Source of the DNA: Pseudoxanthomonas sp. Root630
GTDB lineage: Bacteria; Pseudomonadota; Gammaproteobacteria; Xanthomonadales; Xanthomonadaceae
Assembly (NCBI RefSeq): GCF_001427585.1
Contig: NZ_LMGY01000015.1
Coordinates: 211,850-275,849, forward strand
DNA length: 64,000 nucleotides
Direction: 5' to 3'
Shown: one piece after another, positions 16,882-25,613 of the stretch
Layout of the letters: each line of letters begins with the position of its first letter
How positions within the stretch are numbered: the stretch's first letter is position 1
Position numbers and translations under genes: made by a program
The notes under the pieces: model-generated
Told to the model about the DNA's origin: nothing
What the model saw: only the letters and a program-made list of their open reading frames with translations
Databases searched by the model: none

Positions 16882-18857
16882 AGCACCGCAGTGCCGCTGT
16901 ACTCGCCGTGCGTTGCGCGGTCCTGTGGCTCGCGCTGCTGTGCAGCGCCTGCGCCAGCCTGTCCGATCGCCAGCGCGAGCGTGCCGCCGGCATCGCCGCG
17001 GCCGCGCGTTCGCAGGCGGTCGATTGCGCGCAGGCCGATGCCTGCGCACTGCGCTCGCCGCTGTACGACCTGGGCGACCAGGCGCGCGCGGCGTCGACAC
17101 CCGAAGCGCCGCGCCACTATGCGGTGATCCTGGACCAGGGATCCGATGCGTTGCTGGCGCGCCTGAACCTGATCCGCAGCGCGCGCGAGCGCATCGACCT
17201 GCAGACCTACATCTTCGACAAGGACGACAGCGCGCGGCTCGTGCTGGACGAACTGCTCGGCGCCGCCCGGCGCGGGGTGAAGGTGCGGCTGCTGATCGAC
17301 CAGCTGTCGGCGATCGCCGACCTGGAGATCCTCGCCGCGCTGTCCGGTGCGCACGAGAACTTCGCCATCCGGATCTACAACCCCAGCTTCGGCAAGGCCA
17401 AGCTCAACTACCTGGACTACGCGGGCAGCGTGCTGTGCTGCTTCCGCCGGTTCAACCAGCGCATGCACACCAAGCTGCTGCTGGTGGATGGCCGCGTGGG
17501 CATCAGCGGCGGCCGCAACTACCAGGACGATTATTTCGACTGGGATGCGGAGTACAACTTCCGTGACCGCGACGTGCTGGTGGCCGGTCCCGAGGCCGGC
17601 GCGATGGCGACGAACTTCGAGGCCTTCTGGAACGCGCGCCGCAGCGTGCCGGCGGAGCGTCTGAACGACGTCGGGCGCACGCTGCTGGACGGTGGCGTGC
17701 CGGCGATGCCGGTGCCGCGCTACGTGCGGCCGGAGCGTGTGCAGGCGGCGAAGGAGGATGCGAACGATCCGGACGTGATGCGGACGCGCTTCGTCGATGC
17801 AGCCTATCCGGTCAACGATGTGCGTTACATCGCCGACCTGCCGCAGAAGCACCGGCGCGAACGTCGCGACGACGATGCGCCCGCCGCGCCCGAGCTGGAA
17901 GCGCTGATCCGCAGTGCGCAGACCGAGGTGCTGCTGCAGACGCCGTACCTGGTGATGTCGAAGCAGGCGCAGACGATGTTCCGAGAGATGCGCGAACGCC
18001 AGCCGCCGCCGCAGGTGGTGGTGTCGACCAACAGCCTGGCGGCCACCGACAACCCGGTCGTCTACTCGATGTCGTTCAAGTACAAGCGCCGCTACCTGCG
18101 CGAGTTCGGTTTCCGGATCCACGAGTTCAAGCCCTTTCCGGAAGACGCGCCGGTCGACTACGCCGCGCTGATGCCGGAAGGTCCGCCATTGGCATCGCCT
18201 GGGGGCGGGGCGAGTGGCGGCAGTGGCGGCATCCGTGGCCCGTCGGGTTCGATCGGGCCGTCGTCCGGCGGTTCGTCCGATGCGTCCTCGGGGGAAACCA
18301 CGCGGCGTTTGCAGCGCACCGAGTCGCGGCCGTCGTTCCTCAGCAGCGGCGCCGGTTCCGAGCCGCTGCCGCTGAAGCGCGCCGGCGTGCGCATGGGCCT
18401 GCATGCGAAGTCGATGGTGATCGACGGACAGACCGCCGTCATCGGCACGCACAACTTCGACCCGCGTTCGGAGAACTACAACACGGAAGCGGCGGTGGTG
18501 ATCGACGATGCCGCATTCGCGCAGGCGTTGGCCAACAGCATCCGGCGCGACATGTCGCCGAAGAACGCGTGGGTGATCGCGCCGCGGGCCAAGCCGGTGG
18601 TGTTCTCGGGCCTGGACTACAGCCTGGGCAAGGTGTCCGAGGCGCTGCCCATCTTCGATATCTGGCCGTGGCGCTATGCGACCAGCTATGAGTTCCGCCC
18701 CGGCCCGGATTGCCCGCTGCCGGTGACGCCGAAGGATCCGGCCTTCCACCGCTGCTACGTCTCGGTGGGCGATTTCCCCGAGGTCAACGTCGGGCCGAAG
18801 TGGTTGTACACGCGCGTCCTGACCGCGTTCGGCGCGGGGTTGGTCCCGATCCTCTGA
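16878..18857 (+). CDS. Phospholipase D-family lipoprotein, cardiolipin synthase C-like
   Basis: Protein of 659 residues with two HKD motifs: HTKLLLVDG (His197, Lys199, Asp204) and HAKSMVIDG (about His509, Lys511, Asp516). Both are followed by the usual G-G/S-x-N segments (GISGGRN, GTHNFDP). The family includes ClsC, which makes cardiolipin by transesterification of phospholipids. The N-terminus has a lipobox-like ending (LLCSAC), so an envelope-anchored enzyme is likely. The GTG start overlaps the YceI stop by 4 bp. It is about 180 residues longer than ClsC, mainly because of a low-complexity Gly/Ser-rich insertion at about residues 438-495 just before the second HKD motif. Confidence 0.87.
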   Translation: MKHRSAAVLAVRCAVLWLALLCSACASLSDRQRERAAGIAAAARSQAVDCAQADACALRSPLYDLGDQARAASTPEAPRHYAVILDQGSDALLARLNLIRSARERIDLQTYIFDKDDSARLVLDELLGAARRGVKVRLLIDQLSAIADLEILAALSGAHENFAIRIYNPSFGKAKLNYLDYAGSVLCCFRRFNQRMHTKLLLVDGRVGISGGRNYQDDYFDWDAEYNFRDRDVLVAGPEAGAMATNFEAFWNARRSVPAERLNDVGRTLLDGGVPAMPVPRYVRPERVQAAKEDANDPDVMRTRFVDAAYPVNDVRYIADLPQKHRRERRDDDAPAAPELEALIRSAQTEVLLQTPYLVMSKQAQTMFREMRERQPPPQVVVSTNSLAATDNPVVYSMSFKYKRRYLREFGFRIHEFKPFPEDAPVDYAALMPEGPPLASPGGGASGGSGGIRGPSGSIGPSSGGSSDASSGETTRRLQRTESRPSFLSSGAGSEPLPLKRAGVRMGLHAKSMVIDGQTAVIGTHNFDPRSENYNTEAAVVIDDAAFAQALANSIRRDMSPKNAWVIAPRAKPVVFSGLDYSLGKVSEALPIFDIWPWRYATSYEFRPGPDCPLPVTPKDPAFHRCYVSVGDFPEVNVGPKWLYTRVLTAFGAGLVPIL

Positions 18858-18946
18858 AGGCGGGGTCCACCCGTCGCGCCGTGGCGCTACGGGCACCCTG
18901 CCGGCTGGCGTAACCTTGCGCTTTCTTTTCCGGATTCCGTTCCGCC

Positions 18947-19375
18947 ATGAGCTTCCGCGCGCCCGTCGACCTCGCCGCCCTCAACGCCCACGCGGCCAAC
19001 ACCCTGGTCTCCAACCTGGGCATCGTCGTTACCGATGCCGGGGACGACTGGCTGCGCGGCACGATGCCGGTGGATGCCCGCACGGTGCAGCCCTACGGCA
19101 TCCTGCATGGCGGCGCCTCGGTGGCGCTGGCCGAAACGCTGGGCAGCATGGCCGGCAACCTGTGCGTGGACACGACGAAAGAGATGGTCGTGGGCCTGGA
19201 GATCAACGCCAACCACGTGCGCGCGATGCGCGGGGGCGTGGTGACCGGCACGGCGCGCGCGCTGCACGTGGGCCGCAGCACGCAGTTGTGGGAGATCCGC
19301 ATCGAGAACGACGAAGGCAAGCTGGTCTGCGTCTCGCGCCTGACCCTGGCGGTGGTGCCGGTCGCAAAGGGCTAG
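18947..19375 (+). CDS. PaaI/YdiI-type hotdog thioesterase
   Basis: Hotdog-fold acyl-CoA thioesterase of 142 residues. The family signature around the catalytic acid is GILHGGASVALAETLGS, with the conserved HGG and acidic residue; the second half carries GLEINANHVRAMRGG. Length and motif order fit the YdiI/MenI/EntH group that hydrolyses aromatic or hydroxynaphthoyl-type thioesters. No pathway genes flank it to narrow the substrate. The ATG at 18947 follows directly on a spacer of about 90 bp after the phospholipase D gene. Confidence 0.88.
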   Translation: MSFRAPVDLAALNAHAANTLVSNLGIVVTDAGDDWLRGTMPVDARTVQPYGILHGGASVALAETLGSMAGNLCVDTTKEMVVGLEINANHVRAMRGGVVTGTARALHVGRSTQLWEIRIENDEGKLVCVSRLTLAVVPVAKG

Positions 19376-19379
19376 GCCC

Positions 19380-19404
19380 GGCGCCGCGAACGCCCGGCGG
19401 CGCC
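19380..19404. terminator. GC-rich hairpin after the thioesterase gene
   Basis: GGCGCCGC (19380-19387) and GCGGCGCC (19397-19404) form a perfect 8-bp stem with a 9-nt loop, starting five bases after the thioesterase stop. There is no U-tract, so it may be a weak intrinsic terminator or a transcript-stabilising structure. Confidence 0.35.
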
Positions 19405-19440
19405 TCACTCCTCCCCGTCCACTCCTGCTATCGTGACGGC

Positions 19441-20238
19441 ATGACGCCACCCCCTGTTCATGTTGCGCGCGCCCATGGTGCGGCGCGGGCATTCCGCTAC
19501 CTGTATCGCGTGCCGCTGCTGCTGATCCACCTGCTGGTCTTCCTGCCGGTCACGCTGCTGTGCCTGTCGCCGGTCCTGGTGTGGGTGCGCGTGGGCGAGG
19601 AAAGTGCAGGCGACGTGGCGGTGCGCTGGTGGTCGAGCGGCCTGATGCGCATCTTCGGCTTCCGCCTGCGCCGGGTCGGCACACCGTTGCCGGGCCCGAC
19701 GATGTTCGTGGCCAATCATGTCAGCTGGATCGACATCGAGGCGCTGCACAGCCAGCGCATGATGGGCTTCGTCGCCAAGCAGGAGATCCGGGGCTGGCCG
19801 GTAGTGGGCTGGCTGGCGGCGCAGGGCCAGACGATCTTCCACCAGCGCGGCAGCCAGGAATCGCTGGGCGGCGTGCTGCAGGCGATGATGCGGCGGCTGC
19901 GGGAGGGGCGGTCGGTGGGCGTCTTCCCCGAAGGCCGCACGCGCGATGGTCGCGAGGTCGGCCCGTTCCACGCCCGCATCTTCCTCGCCGCGGTCGAAGC
20001 CGGTGTGCCGGTGCAGCCCGTTGCGCTCCGCTACGGCGCGCGCGGCAGCGCACAGCCGGTGGTGGCGTTCGGTCCGAAGGAGAGTTTCTTCGCCAATTTC
20101 CTGCGCCTGCTCGGCGAGCCGGCGCGGACCGCGGACATCTGTTTCCTCGAACCGATCCGCATCGCCGACGTCGAAGGGCGCCGGCGCATCGCCGAGCTCT
20201 CGCGCGAGCGGATCGTGCAGGCGATGGCGGCGGCCTGA
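19441..20238 (+). CDS. 1-acyl-glycerol-3-phosphate-type acyltransferase (PlsC family)
   Basis: Membrane-bound acyltransferase of 265 residues. Motif I NHVSWID (His93, Asp98), motif II around FHQRGSQES and motif III FPEGRTR (162-168) are all present. An N-terminal hydrophobic helix (about 24-50) would anchor it in the inner membrane. PlsC-family enzymes transfer acyl chains to lysophospholipids or ornithine lipids; this one has the general form of a lysophosphatidate acyltransferase, but paralogues are common and the acceptor cannot be decided. The ATG at 19441 is the first in frame after the previous terminator-like hairpin. Confidence 0.87.
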   Translation: MTPPPVHVARAHGAARAFRYLYRVPLLLIHLLVFLPVTLLCLSPVLVWVRVGEESAGDVAVRWWSSGLMRIFGFRLRRVGTPLPGPTMFVANHVSWIDIEALHSQRMMGFVAKQEIRGWPVVGWLAAQGQTIFHQRGSQESLGGVLQAMMRRLREGRSVGVFPEGRTRDGREVGPFHARIFLAAVEAGVPVQPVALRYGARGSAQPVVAFGPKESFFANFLRLLGEPARTADICFLEPIRIADVEGRRRIAELSRERIVQAMAAA

Positions 20239-20326
20239 CCGATGGCGTTGACGGGTTTCCGACGGAATCGAAGGAATACTCGGTTCCGCGGTGCCATCCT
20301 CGGCCCGACGCTGCCGCGATGAGCCC

Positions 20327-21319
20327 ATGATCACTGCCGCCGACTACCGACCGCCGCGCTGGCTCCGCAACCCGCACCTGCAATCGGTGCTGGGTTCGAG
20401 CGCGTTGCGCCGCCGGCGTGGCCTGCGCGCGTTGGCCGTCAGCGGCGCGGTGACCGCCGAGCACATCGTCGATGGCGGCGATGGCGTGCGGTTGCAGGGG
20501 TTCCTCAGCCAGGTGCCGGGCAGCGAACCGCGTGGCCTGGTGCTGCTGCTGCACGGGTGGGAAGGCAGCGCCGATTCCAGCTACATGCGGCTGACGGCGG
20601 CCCAGCTGCTGGCGCGCGGGTTCGATGTGTTCCGGCTGAACTTCCGCGACCACGGCGATACCCACCACCTCAACGAGGACCTGTTCCACTCCAACCGCCT
20701 GGATGAAGTGGTGCACGCGGCCGTGGACGTGTCGCGACGCTTCGCGGGCGGCGTGCCGATGCGGGTGGCCGGGTATTCGCTGGGCGGCAACTTCGCGCTG
20801 CGCCTGGCCTTGCGGGCGCCGCAGGCGGGCCTGGCGTTGGCGCACGTGGCGGCGGTGTGCCCGTTGCTGGACCCGGCGACGACGATGGAGCGCATCGAGA
20901 ACGGCTTGCCGCTGTACGACTGGTATTTCGCGCGCAAGTGGCGGCGCTCGCTGGAACGCAAGCGCGACCTGTTCCCGCAGCGCCACGATTTCGACGACAC
21001 CGTGCTGGCGCTCGACATGCGCGCGCTGACCGACTGGCTGGTGCAGCGGCACACTGCGTTCGGCACGCTGGATGCGTACTTCGACGGCTACGCGATCGGC
21101 GGCGAGCGGCTGGCCGGGCTGTCCGTGCCCGCGCACATCCTGATGGCGGAAGACGACCCGGTCATCCCCTTCGACACCTTCCGCGGCTGGTCCCTGCCTG
21201 CCCAGGCCACGCTGGAGATCGCGCCCTGGGGCGGGCACTGCGCCTTCATCGAGAACGTCGCGGGCGACGGCTACGCCGAGCGCTGGGTGGCCGAGCGGCT
21301 GGCCGGCAACGCTGCCTGA
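20327..21319 (+). CDS. YheT-like alpha/beta hydrolase
   Basis: Hydrolase of 330 residues of the YheT/Emb8 group (COG0429). PPRWLRNPHLQSVLGS at the N-terminus is typical of the family. The nucleophile elbow GYSLGGN has Ser151, AEDDPVIP supplies the acid, and WGGHCAF the histidine. The HGWEGSADSSYM segment forms the oxyanion region. Substrates of bacterial YheT proteins are not established; eukaryotic relatives act on lipid esters. The ATG at 20327 is chosen because the family alignment begins there. Confidence 0.88.
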   Translation: MITAADYRPPRWLRNPHLQSVLGSSALRRRRGLRALAVSGAVTAEHIVDGGDGVRLQGFLSQVPGSEPRGLVLLLHGWEGSADSSYMRLTAAQLLARGFDVFRLNFRDHGDTHHLNEDLFHSNRLDEVVHAAVDVSRRFAGGVPMRVAGYSLGGNFALRLALRAPQAGLALAHVAAVCPLLDPATTMERIENGLPLYDWYFARKWRRSLERKRDLFPQRHDFDDTVLALDMRALTDWLVQRHTAFGTLDAYFDGYAIGGERLAGLSVPAHILMAEDDPVIPFDTFRGWSLPAQATLEIAPWGGHCAFIENVAGDGYAERWVAERLAGNAA

Positions 21320-21368
21320 GGCCGGAACCGCCGGTACAATCGGCGTTTGCCCGAACGCTGGTAGTCCC

Positions 21369-23444
21369 ATGTACGACTCGATCCTCGAAGCCCTGCGCCG
21401 CGGCGCGGCGACCGATGCGCTGACCGCTGCCGAAGCCCTCGCGGCCGAGCGGCCCGACGACGCCCAGGCGATGCGCTGGCTCTCTGCCGCCCAGTTGCAG
21501 AACGGCCAGGCCGACGCAGCGCTGGCGAGCATCGACCGCGCCATCGCCCTGGCACCGGAAAACGCCGAACTCCACCTGGCCCGTGCCGGCGTGCTGGTGG
21601 GCAGCCGCCGCCCGGACGAGGCGCAGGCAGCGCTGGACCAGGCCACCGGGCTGGACCCGAACCAGTTCGGCGCCTACCTCTCGCAGGCCCAGCTGGCGCT
21701 GACGCGCGGCGACCTCGACGAGGCCGAAAGGGTCAACCGCCTCGCCGAGCGCGTGGCACCCCACCATCCGCAGCTGGCGGTGGTGGAAGGCATGGTGGCG
21801 TTGCAGCGAGGCGAGGCCGACACCGCGCTGAAGCGGGTGTCGCAGGCCATCGAAGCGGCGCCGGACGATGCGCAGCTGCGCTACGTGCTGGGCTTCATCT
21901 ACATGGCCAAGGGACATCTCGCCTTCGCCGAACAGGCCTTCCGCGCCATCGTGGAAAAGAATCCGGCCGCCTCCAGCCTGTGGGGCCTGATCGCCGACCT
22001 GCTGGGGCGCCAGGGCCGTTTCGATGAAGCGGCCGACGCACTGGGCACGCTGTTCGCCGATCCCGCGCGTGCAACCCCGGGCCTGAAGCGCCTGGCGGGC
22101 CACTTGCGCCTGCGGGCAGGCCAGCTCGAGCAGGCCCAGCCGCTGTTGGAAGACGCCGTGGGCCAAGGCGCCCACGACCGCGCCACGCTCTCCGCCCTGC
22201 TGCAGCTGTGGCATGCGCAGGACCAGCAGGAGCACGGCCGGGCCCTGCTGGAAGCCTGCCTGGCGGCGCAGCCGCGCGAGGCGGATCTCTGGCTGGCGCG
22301 ACTGGCGCTGGAAGACATGGGCAGCGACGCCGCGCTCGCCCTCGCGACGCGCTGGGTGCATGCCGCTCCGGAATCGGTCGCTGCACTCGAGGCCCAGATG
22401 GCGGCGCTCGCCCATGCCGGGCGTGGCGAGGACGCAGACGCCATTGCCGACCGCATCCTGGATTTCGTGCCGGGCCACAGCGACGCGCAAGCGCGCAAGG
22501 TCAATGCACTGGTCGCGCGTGATCCCTCGGCGGCGGTGGCACACGTTGAAAGCCTGCTGCTGCAGGCGCAGCAGGACGAGATCCGGCAGACGCTGCTGGG
22601 ATGGCTGGCGCTGGCGCAGGACCGCGCGGGACTGCATGCGGAAGCGCTGGGCAGCTGGCTGAAGCGTGCGCAGGGTTATCTTCCCAACAGTCTGCCCCCC
22701 AACCCCCTCAGTGCGTCCGTGCAGGCATGGCCAGAAAGAGGGTCGATTACCCCGGAAACGCCGAGCCGGCCGCTGCTGCTGTGGGGCGCCCCTGGCTCTG
22801 GCGTAGAGCGCATGGCGGCCGTGTTCTTTGCCAGTGGTGCTCCACTGCGGGGCGATCGGTTCTCGGAGCGAGCGCCCAACGATGGGTTCCAGCGCTACGT
22901 GACTGTGCAGGAACTCGTGAATGGCGTGAAGAAGGGCGATGGCCTGATTGCGGATTGGCGTACTCGCCTGCCCGCCCGCGGTGTCTACGATGGCAATGTA
23001 GTGGACTGGCTGGTGTGGTGGGACAACGCACTGCTGCATGAATTGCGCCCGCGACTGCCCGAGGGGAGGCTGCTGGTGGCGCTGCGGGATCCGCGGGACA
23101 TGCTGCTGGAATGGCTCGCGTTCGGCGCGCCGGCCCCGATCGCCATTACCTCCGCGGAGGAGGCGGCGACGTGGTTGGCCGCCGTGCTCGACCATGTCGC
23201 CACGATCGTGGAGCAGGACCTGTACCCGGCCACGGTCGTACGCCTGGACGGTATCGAACGCACGCCATCCGCCATCGCCGAACGCCTGAGCGACGCGTTG
23301 GGCGGCCTCCGCCTCGCGGTGCCGCCGGAGCCCGGCAACGAAGGTTTCCAGCCTGGCCACTGGCGGCAGTACGCCGATGCGCTCGCCGGGCCGTTCGCGA
23401 CGCTCACCCCGGTCGCGGTGCGCCTGGGTTATCCCGAGGCCTGA
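21369..23444 (+). CDS. TPR protein with C-terminal sulfotransferase-like domain
   Basis: Protein of 691 residues. About residues 1-450 are tandem tetratricopeptide repeats (for example DDAQAMRWLSAAQLQNGQAD, ENAELHLARAGVL, AFAEQAFRAIVEKNP). From about residue 465 a different domain begins with LLLWGAPGSGVERMA, which resembles the PAPS-binding loop of sulfotransferases, and continues through RLLVALRDPRDMLLEW, matching the second PAPS contact region. Fusions of TPRs to sulfotransferase domains are known in bacteria, but the acceptors are unknown. There is no signal peptide, so it is probably cytoplasmic. An open proline-rich linker separates the two parts. Confidence 0.78.
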   Translation: MYDSILEALRRGAATDALTAAEALAAERPDDAQAMRWLSAAQLQNGQADAALASIDRAIALAPENAELHLARAGVLVGSRRPDEAQAALDQATGLDPNQFGAYLSQAQLALTRGDLDEAERVNRLAERVAPHHPQLAVVEGMVALQRGEADTALKRVSQAIEAAPDDAQLRYVLGFIYMAKGHLAFAEQAFRAIVEKNPAASSLWGLIADLLGRQGRFDEAADALGTLFADPARATPGLKRLAGHLRLRAGQLEQAQPLLEDAVGQGAHDRATLSALLQLWHAQDQQEHGRALLEACLAAQPREADLWLARLALEDMGSDAALALATRWVHAAPESVAALEAQMAALAHAGRGEDADAIADRILDFVPGHSDAQARKVNALVARDPSAAVAHVESLLLQAQQDEIRQTLLGWLALAQDRAGLHAEALGSWLKRAQGYLPNSLPPNPLSASVQAWPERGSITPETPSRPLLLWGAPGSGVERMAAVFFASGAPLRGDRFSERAPNDGFQRYVTVQELVNGVKKGDGLIADWRTRLPARGVYDGNVVDWLVWWDNALLHELRPRLPEGRLLVALRDPRDMLLEWLAFGAPAPIAITSAEEAATWLAAVLDHVATIVEQDLYPATVVRLDGIERTPSAIAERLSDALGGLRLAVPPEPGNEGFQPGHWRQYADALAGPFATLTPVAVRLGYPEA

Positions 23445-23470
23445 CCTCTCACGTACGACAGGAGCGGCAC

Positions 23471-24085
23471 ATGCGTCTGTGGAGCGACAGTTTCGAGAAC
23501 ACCCGTCCCCTTCCGGCCGAGTTCGCGATGGGGCAGCCCGACGGCTTCGCCGCCAACCGCAATCCGCACCTGGGGTGGGACGGCGTGCCGGACGGGACGG
23601 CGTCCTTCGCCCTGCTCTGCATCGATCCGGACGCGCCGACCGTGCCTGATACGGTCGGGCGCGACGACCTGCAGATCCCGGTGGAACAGCCGCGCGCGCA
23701 TTTCATCCACTGGGCGATGGCGGACATCGCGCCGGAGGTGCGTACGATCGCGGCCGGGAGCTGCAGCGACGGCGTCACCGCGCGCGGCAAGCAGCAGCCC
23801 GCGGGGCCGGCCGGCGCACGCCAGGGACTGAACGACTACACCGGCTGGTTCGCCGGCGACGCGCAGATGGGCGGCGACTACCTCGGTTATGACGGTCCGT
23901 ATCCGCCGTTCAACGACCTGCGCGTGCACCGCTACTTCTTCCGCCTGTTCGCGCTGGACGTCGCCGCGCTGGACCTGCCGGCCCGCTTCACTGCCGCCGA
24001 TGTCGAACGTGCGATGCAGGGCCATGTGCTGGCCGAATCCGCGCTGCACGGGACTTACACACTGAATCCGTCGCTGCGCGCCTGA
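23471..24085 (+). CDS. YbhB/YbcL-type phosphatidylethanolamine-binding-like protein
   Basis: Protein of 204 residues of the Raf-kinase-inhibitor-like family. FANRNPHLGWDGVPDGTASFALLCIDPDAP contains the DPD ligand-pocket motif, ARAHFIHWAMADI follows, and GYDGPYPPFNDLRVHRYFFRLFALD is the C-terminal signature, with GPYPP and HRY. These proteins bind phospholipid headgroups or nucleotides; bacterial roles are largely undetermined. It is somewhat longer than YbhB (158 residues), with a loop of about 35 residues in the middle (KQQPAGPAGARQGLNDYTGW). It converges on a membrane protein gene across a hairpin. Confidence 0.85.
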   Translation: MRLWSDSFENTRPLPAEFAMGQPDGFAANRNPHLGWDGVPDGTASFALLCIDPDAPTVPDTVGRDDLQIPVEQPRAHFIHWAMADIAPEVRTIAAGSCSDGVTARGKQQPAGPAGARQGLNDYTGWFAGDAQMGGDYLGYDGPYPPFNDLRVHRYFFRLFALDVAALDLPARFTAADVERAMQGHVLAESALHGTYTLNPSLRA

Positions 24086-24099
24086 ATCATGCGGATCGA

Positions 24100-24121
24100 T
24101 GGCCACGCAGGCGCGTGGCCA
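24100..24121. terminator. Bidirectional terminator-like hairpin
   Basis: TGGCCACGC (24100-24108) pairs perfectly with GCGTGGCCA (24113-24121) around a 4-nt loop, between the convergent stops of the YbhB-like and GT-C-like genes. The placement fits a bidirectional terminator, though neither side has a clear T-tract. Confidence 0.45.
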
Positions 24122-24133
24122 CGCCGCGAGGTA

Positions 24134-25552
24134 TCAGGGCGTTTCGCGCCAGCGTGATCCGCCGTCGCCATCGATCACCAGGCATGTTCCCGTTGGCGGG
24201 CACTCACGCGCCACGCTGATGCCCTGCAGCGGAATGTCGAGGCGCCACGCGAGGCCCCACGCACCGATGGCGTAGAAGCGCTGCCCGTCCGCGACAGCGA
24301 CATGCAGGGGCGTCGGCGGCGTGGGCTGGCGCTCCAGCGCCTGCAGCGTGGACTCCGCCCAGCGCGCGCGCCCGATCAGGCCGGGGTGATCGAGGCGGCG
24401 CGTACCTTCCACGGCGATCCATGAAGACAGCGCGACGAGCGCCGCCACCGCCAGCGCGCGCGGCGTGCCGGCGATGCCGCGGGCCATCGCGATGACGGGC
24501 AGGATCACCGCGATGGCGGCGTAGTACTCGTAGCTGTTCCACGCGAACAGGAAGTAGGGTGCGTACGCCAGCACGGCGAAGACCGGCAGGGCCAGCCACT
24601 GCGTCGGCGACAGCGCGCGACGACCCGACCAGAACGCGAGCATCCACGCGCCGAGCATCGGCAGTGCGGTGGCCGCGATCCAGGCCGACCCCTGGAACCG
24701 CTCGCCCGATACCGCCATGCGCACCGCTTCGCGCGGAACGTTCAGCAGCCATGCCACGAACGAGGTCGCGTTCCGCAACACGTGGCTGCCCAGGCCCAGT
24801 TCGTAGGCGGCATCCGTGTTCGCGGTGAAGCGCCCGCGCAACAGCAGCCACGCGACCACCACGCCTGCTGAGGCCAGCCAGGCGATGGCCTCCCCGATGG
24901 TGGGCCGGCGCAGGCCGACGAACGCGGCCGCCACCAGCATCAAGCCGGGCGTGAGCACGGCGGATTCCTTGCACAGCAGGGCCAGGGCGAGCGAGGCCGG
25001 CACCGAGGCGAACAGCACGACGCGCGCTGTTCCGCGGGCATCACGCGCGCTGACCCACGCGGCCAGCGACAGCGTCGTGAACAGCGTGAGCAACGCATTG
25101 TTGGCGGCCGCGACCCAATGCACCGGCAGCAGGTGCATCGTCAGTGCGCCGTACACGGCGCCGGCGAGCAGGGCGACCCTGCCGGCGTGCGGCCATGCGC
25201 AGGCGCGCGCGATGCGATGGCCGAGCAGGGCGACGCCCGACGACGCCAGCAGGTGCAGCCCCAGGTTCACCGCGTGCGCGGCGAAGGCATTGCCGTGCAG
25301 GCCGGCGTCGATGAGCCGCCAGTACGCTTCCTGCGACAGCGGGCGCCAGAAACGCACGGGCGACGAAGGCCAGAAGTCCGACCACCACGGCGCGCCGCTC
25401 GCGTTCGTCGCATGCGCGGCGTGCAGGAAGACGTAATCGTCGCCCCAGAAGGGCGTCCACAGCGCCGGCAGCCACATGGCCAGCGCGGAAGCGGCGAGCA
25501 GGACAACGGCGAGCAGGGAAAAGGAGGATGCGTTCCTTGCAGCGAAGCTCAT
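24134..25552 (-). CDS. Polytopic membrane protein, GT-C glycosyltransferase-like
   Basis: Membrane protein of 472 residues with about ten hydrophobic helices and a long first periplasmic loop. That loop carries an Asp-Asp pair in FWGDDYVFLH directly after helix 1, the position of catalytic acids in ArnT/PMT-type GT-C glycosyltransferases, which use polyprenyl-linked sugars. HWVAAANNALLTLFTTLSLAAW and FAWNSYEYYAAIAVILPVIAMARG are further polytopic segments. No sugar-transfer gene cluster is adjacent, so donor and acceptor are unknown. The C-terminal 90 residues form a soluble periplasmic-type tail. The enzyme assignment is by topology and the DD loop only. Confidence 0.65.
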   Translation of the reverse strand: MSFAARNASSFSLLAVVLLAASALAMWLPALWTPFWGDDYVFLHAAHATNASGAPWWSDFWPSSPVRFWRPLSQEAYWRLIDAGLHGNAFAAHAVNLGLHLLASSGVALLGHRIARACAWPHAGRVALLAGAVYGALTMHLLPVHWVAAANNALLTLFTTLSLAAWVSARDARGTARVVLFASVPASLALALLCKESAVLTPGLMLVAAAFVGLRRPTIGEAIAWLASAGVVVAWLLLRGRFTANTDAAYELGLGSHVLRNATSFVAWLLNVPREAVRMAVSGERFQGSAWIAATALPMLGAWMLAFWSGRRALSPTQWLALPVFAVLAYAPYFLFAWNSYEYYAAIAVILPVIAMARGIAGTPRALAVAALVALSSWIAVEGTRRLDHPGLIGRARWAESTLQALERQPTPPTPLHVAVADGQRFYAIGAWGLAWRLDIPLQGISVARECPPTGTCLVIDGDGGSRWRETP

Positions 25553-25570
25553 CAGCGACGGATCGGTTCC

Positions 25571-25603
25571 GGTGGCGCGCCACTATACCGGCGACGCGCC
25601 ACC
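25571..25603 (-). terminator. Hairpin between META/DUF4377 gene and membrane protein gene
   Basis: GGTGGCGCG (25571-25579) and CGCGCCACC (25595-25603) are perfect 9-bp arms around a 15-nt loop, 10 bp after the META/DUF4377 stop on the minus strand. There is no T-run; it may be a weak terminator or RNA-stability element. Confidence 0.35.
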
Positions 25604-25613
25604 ATCGAAGGCG

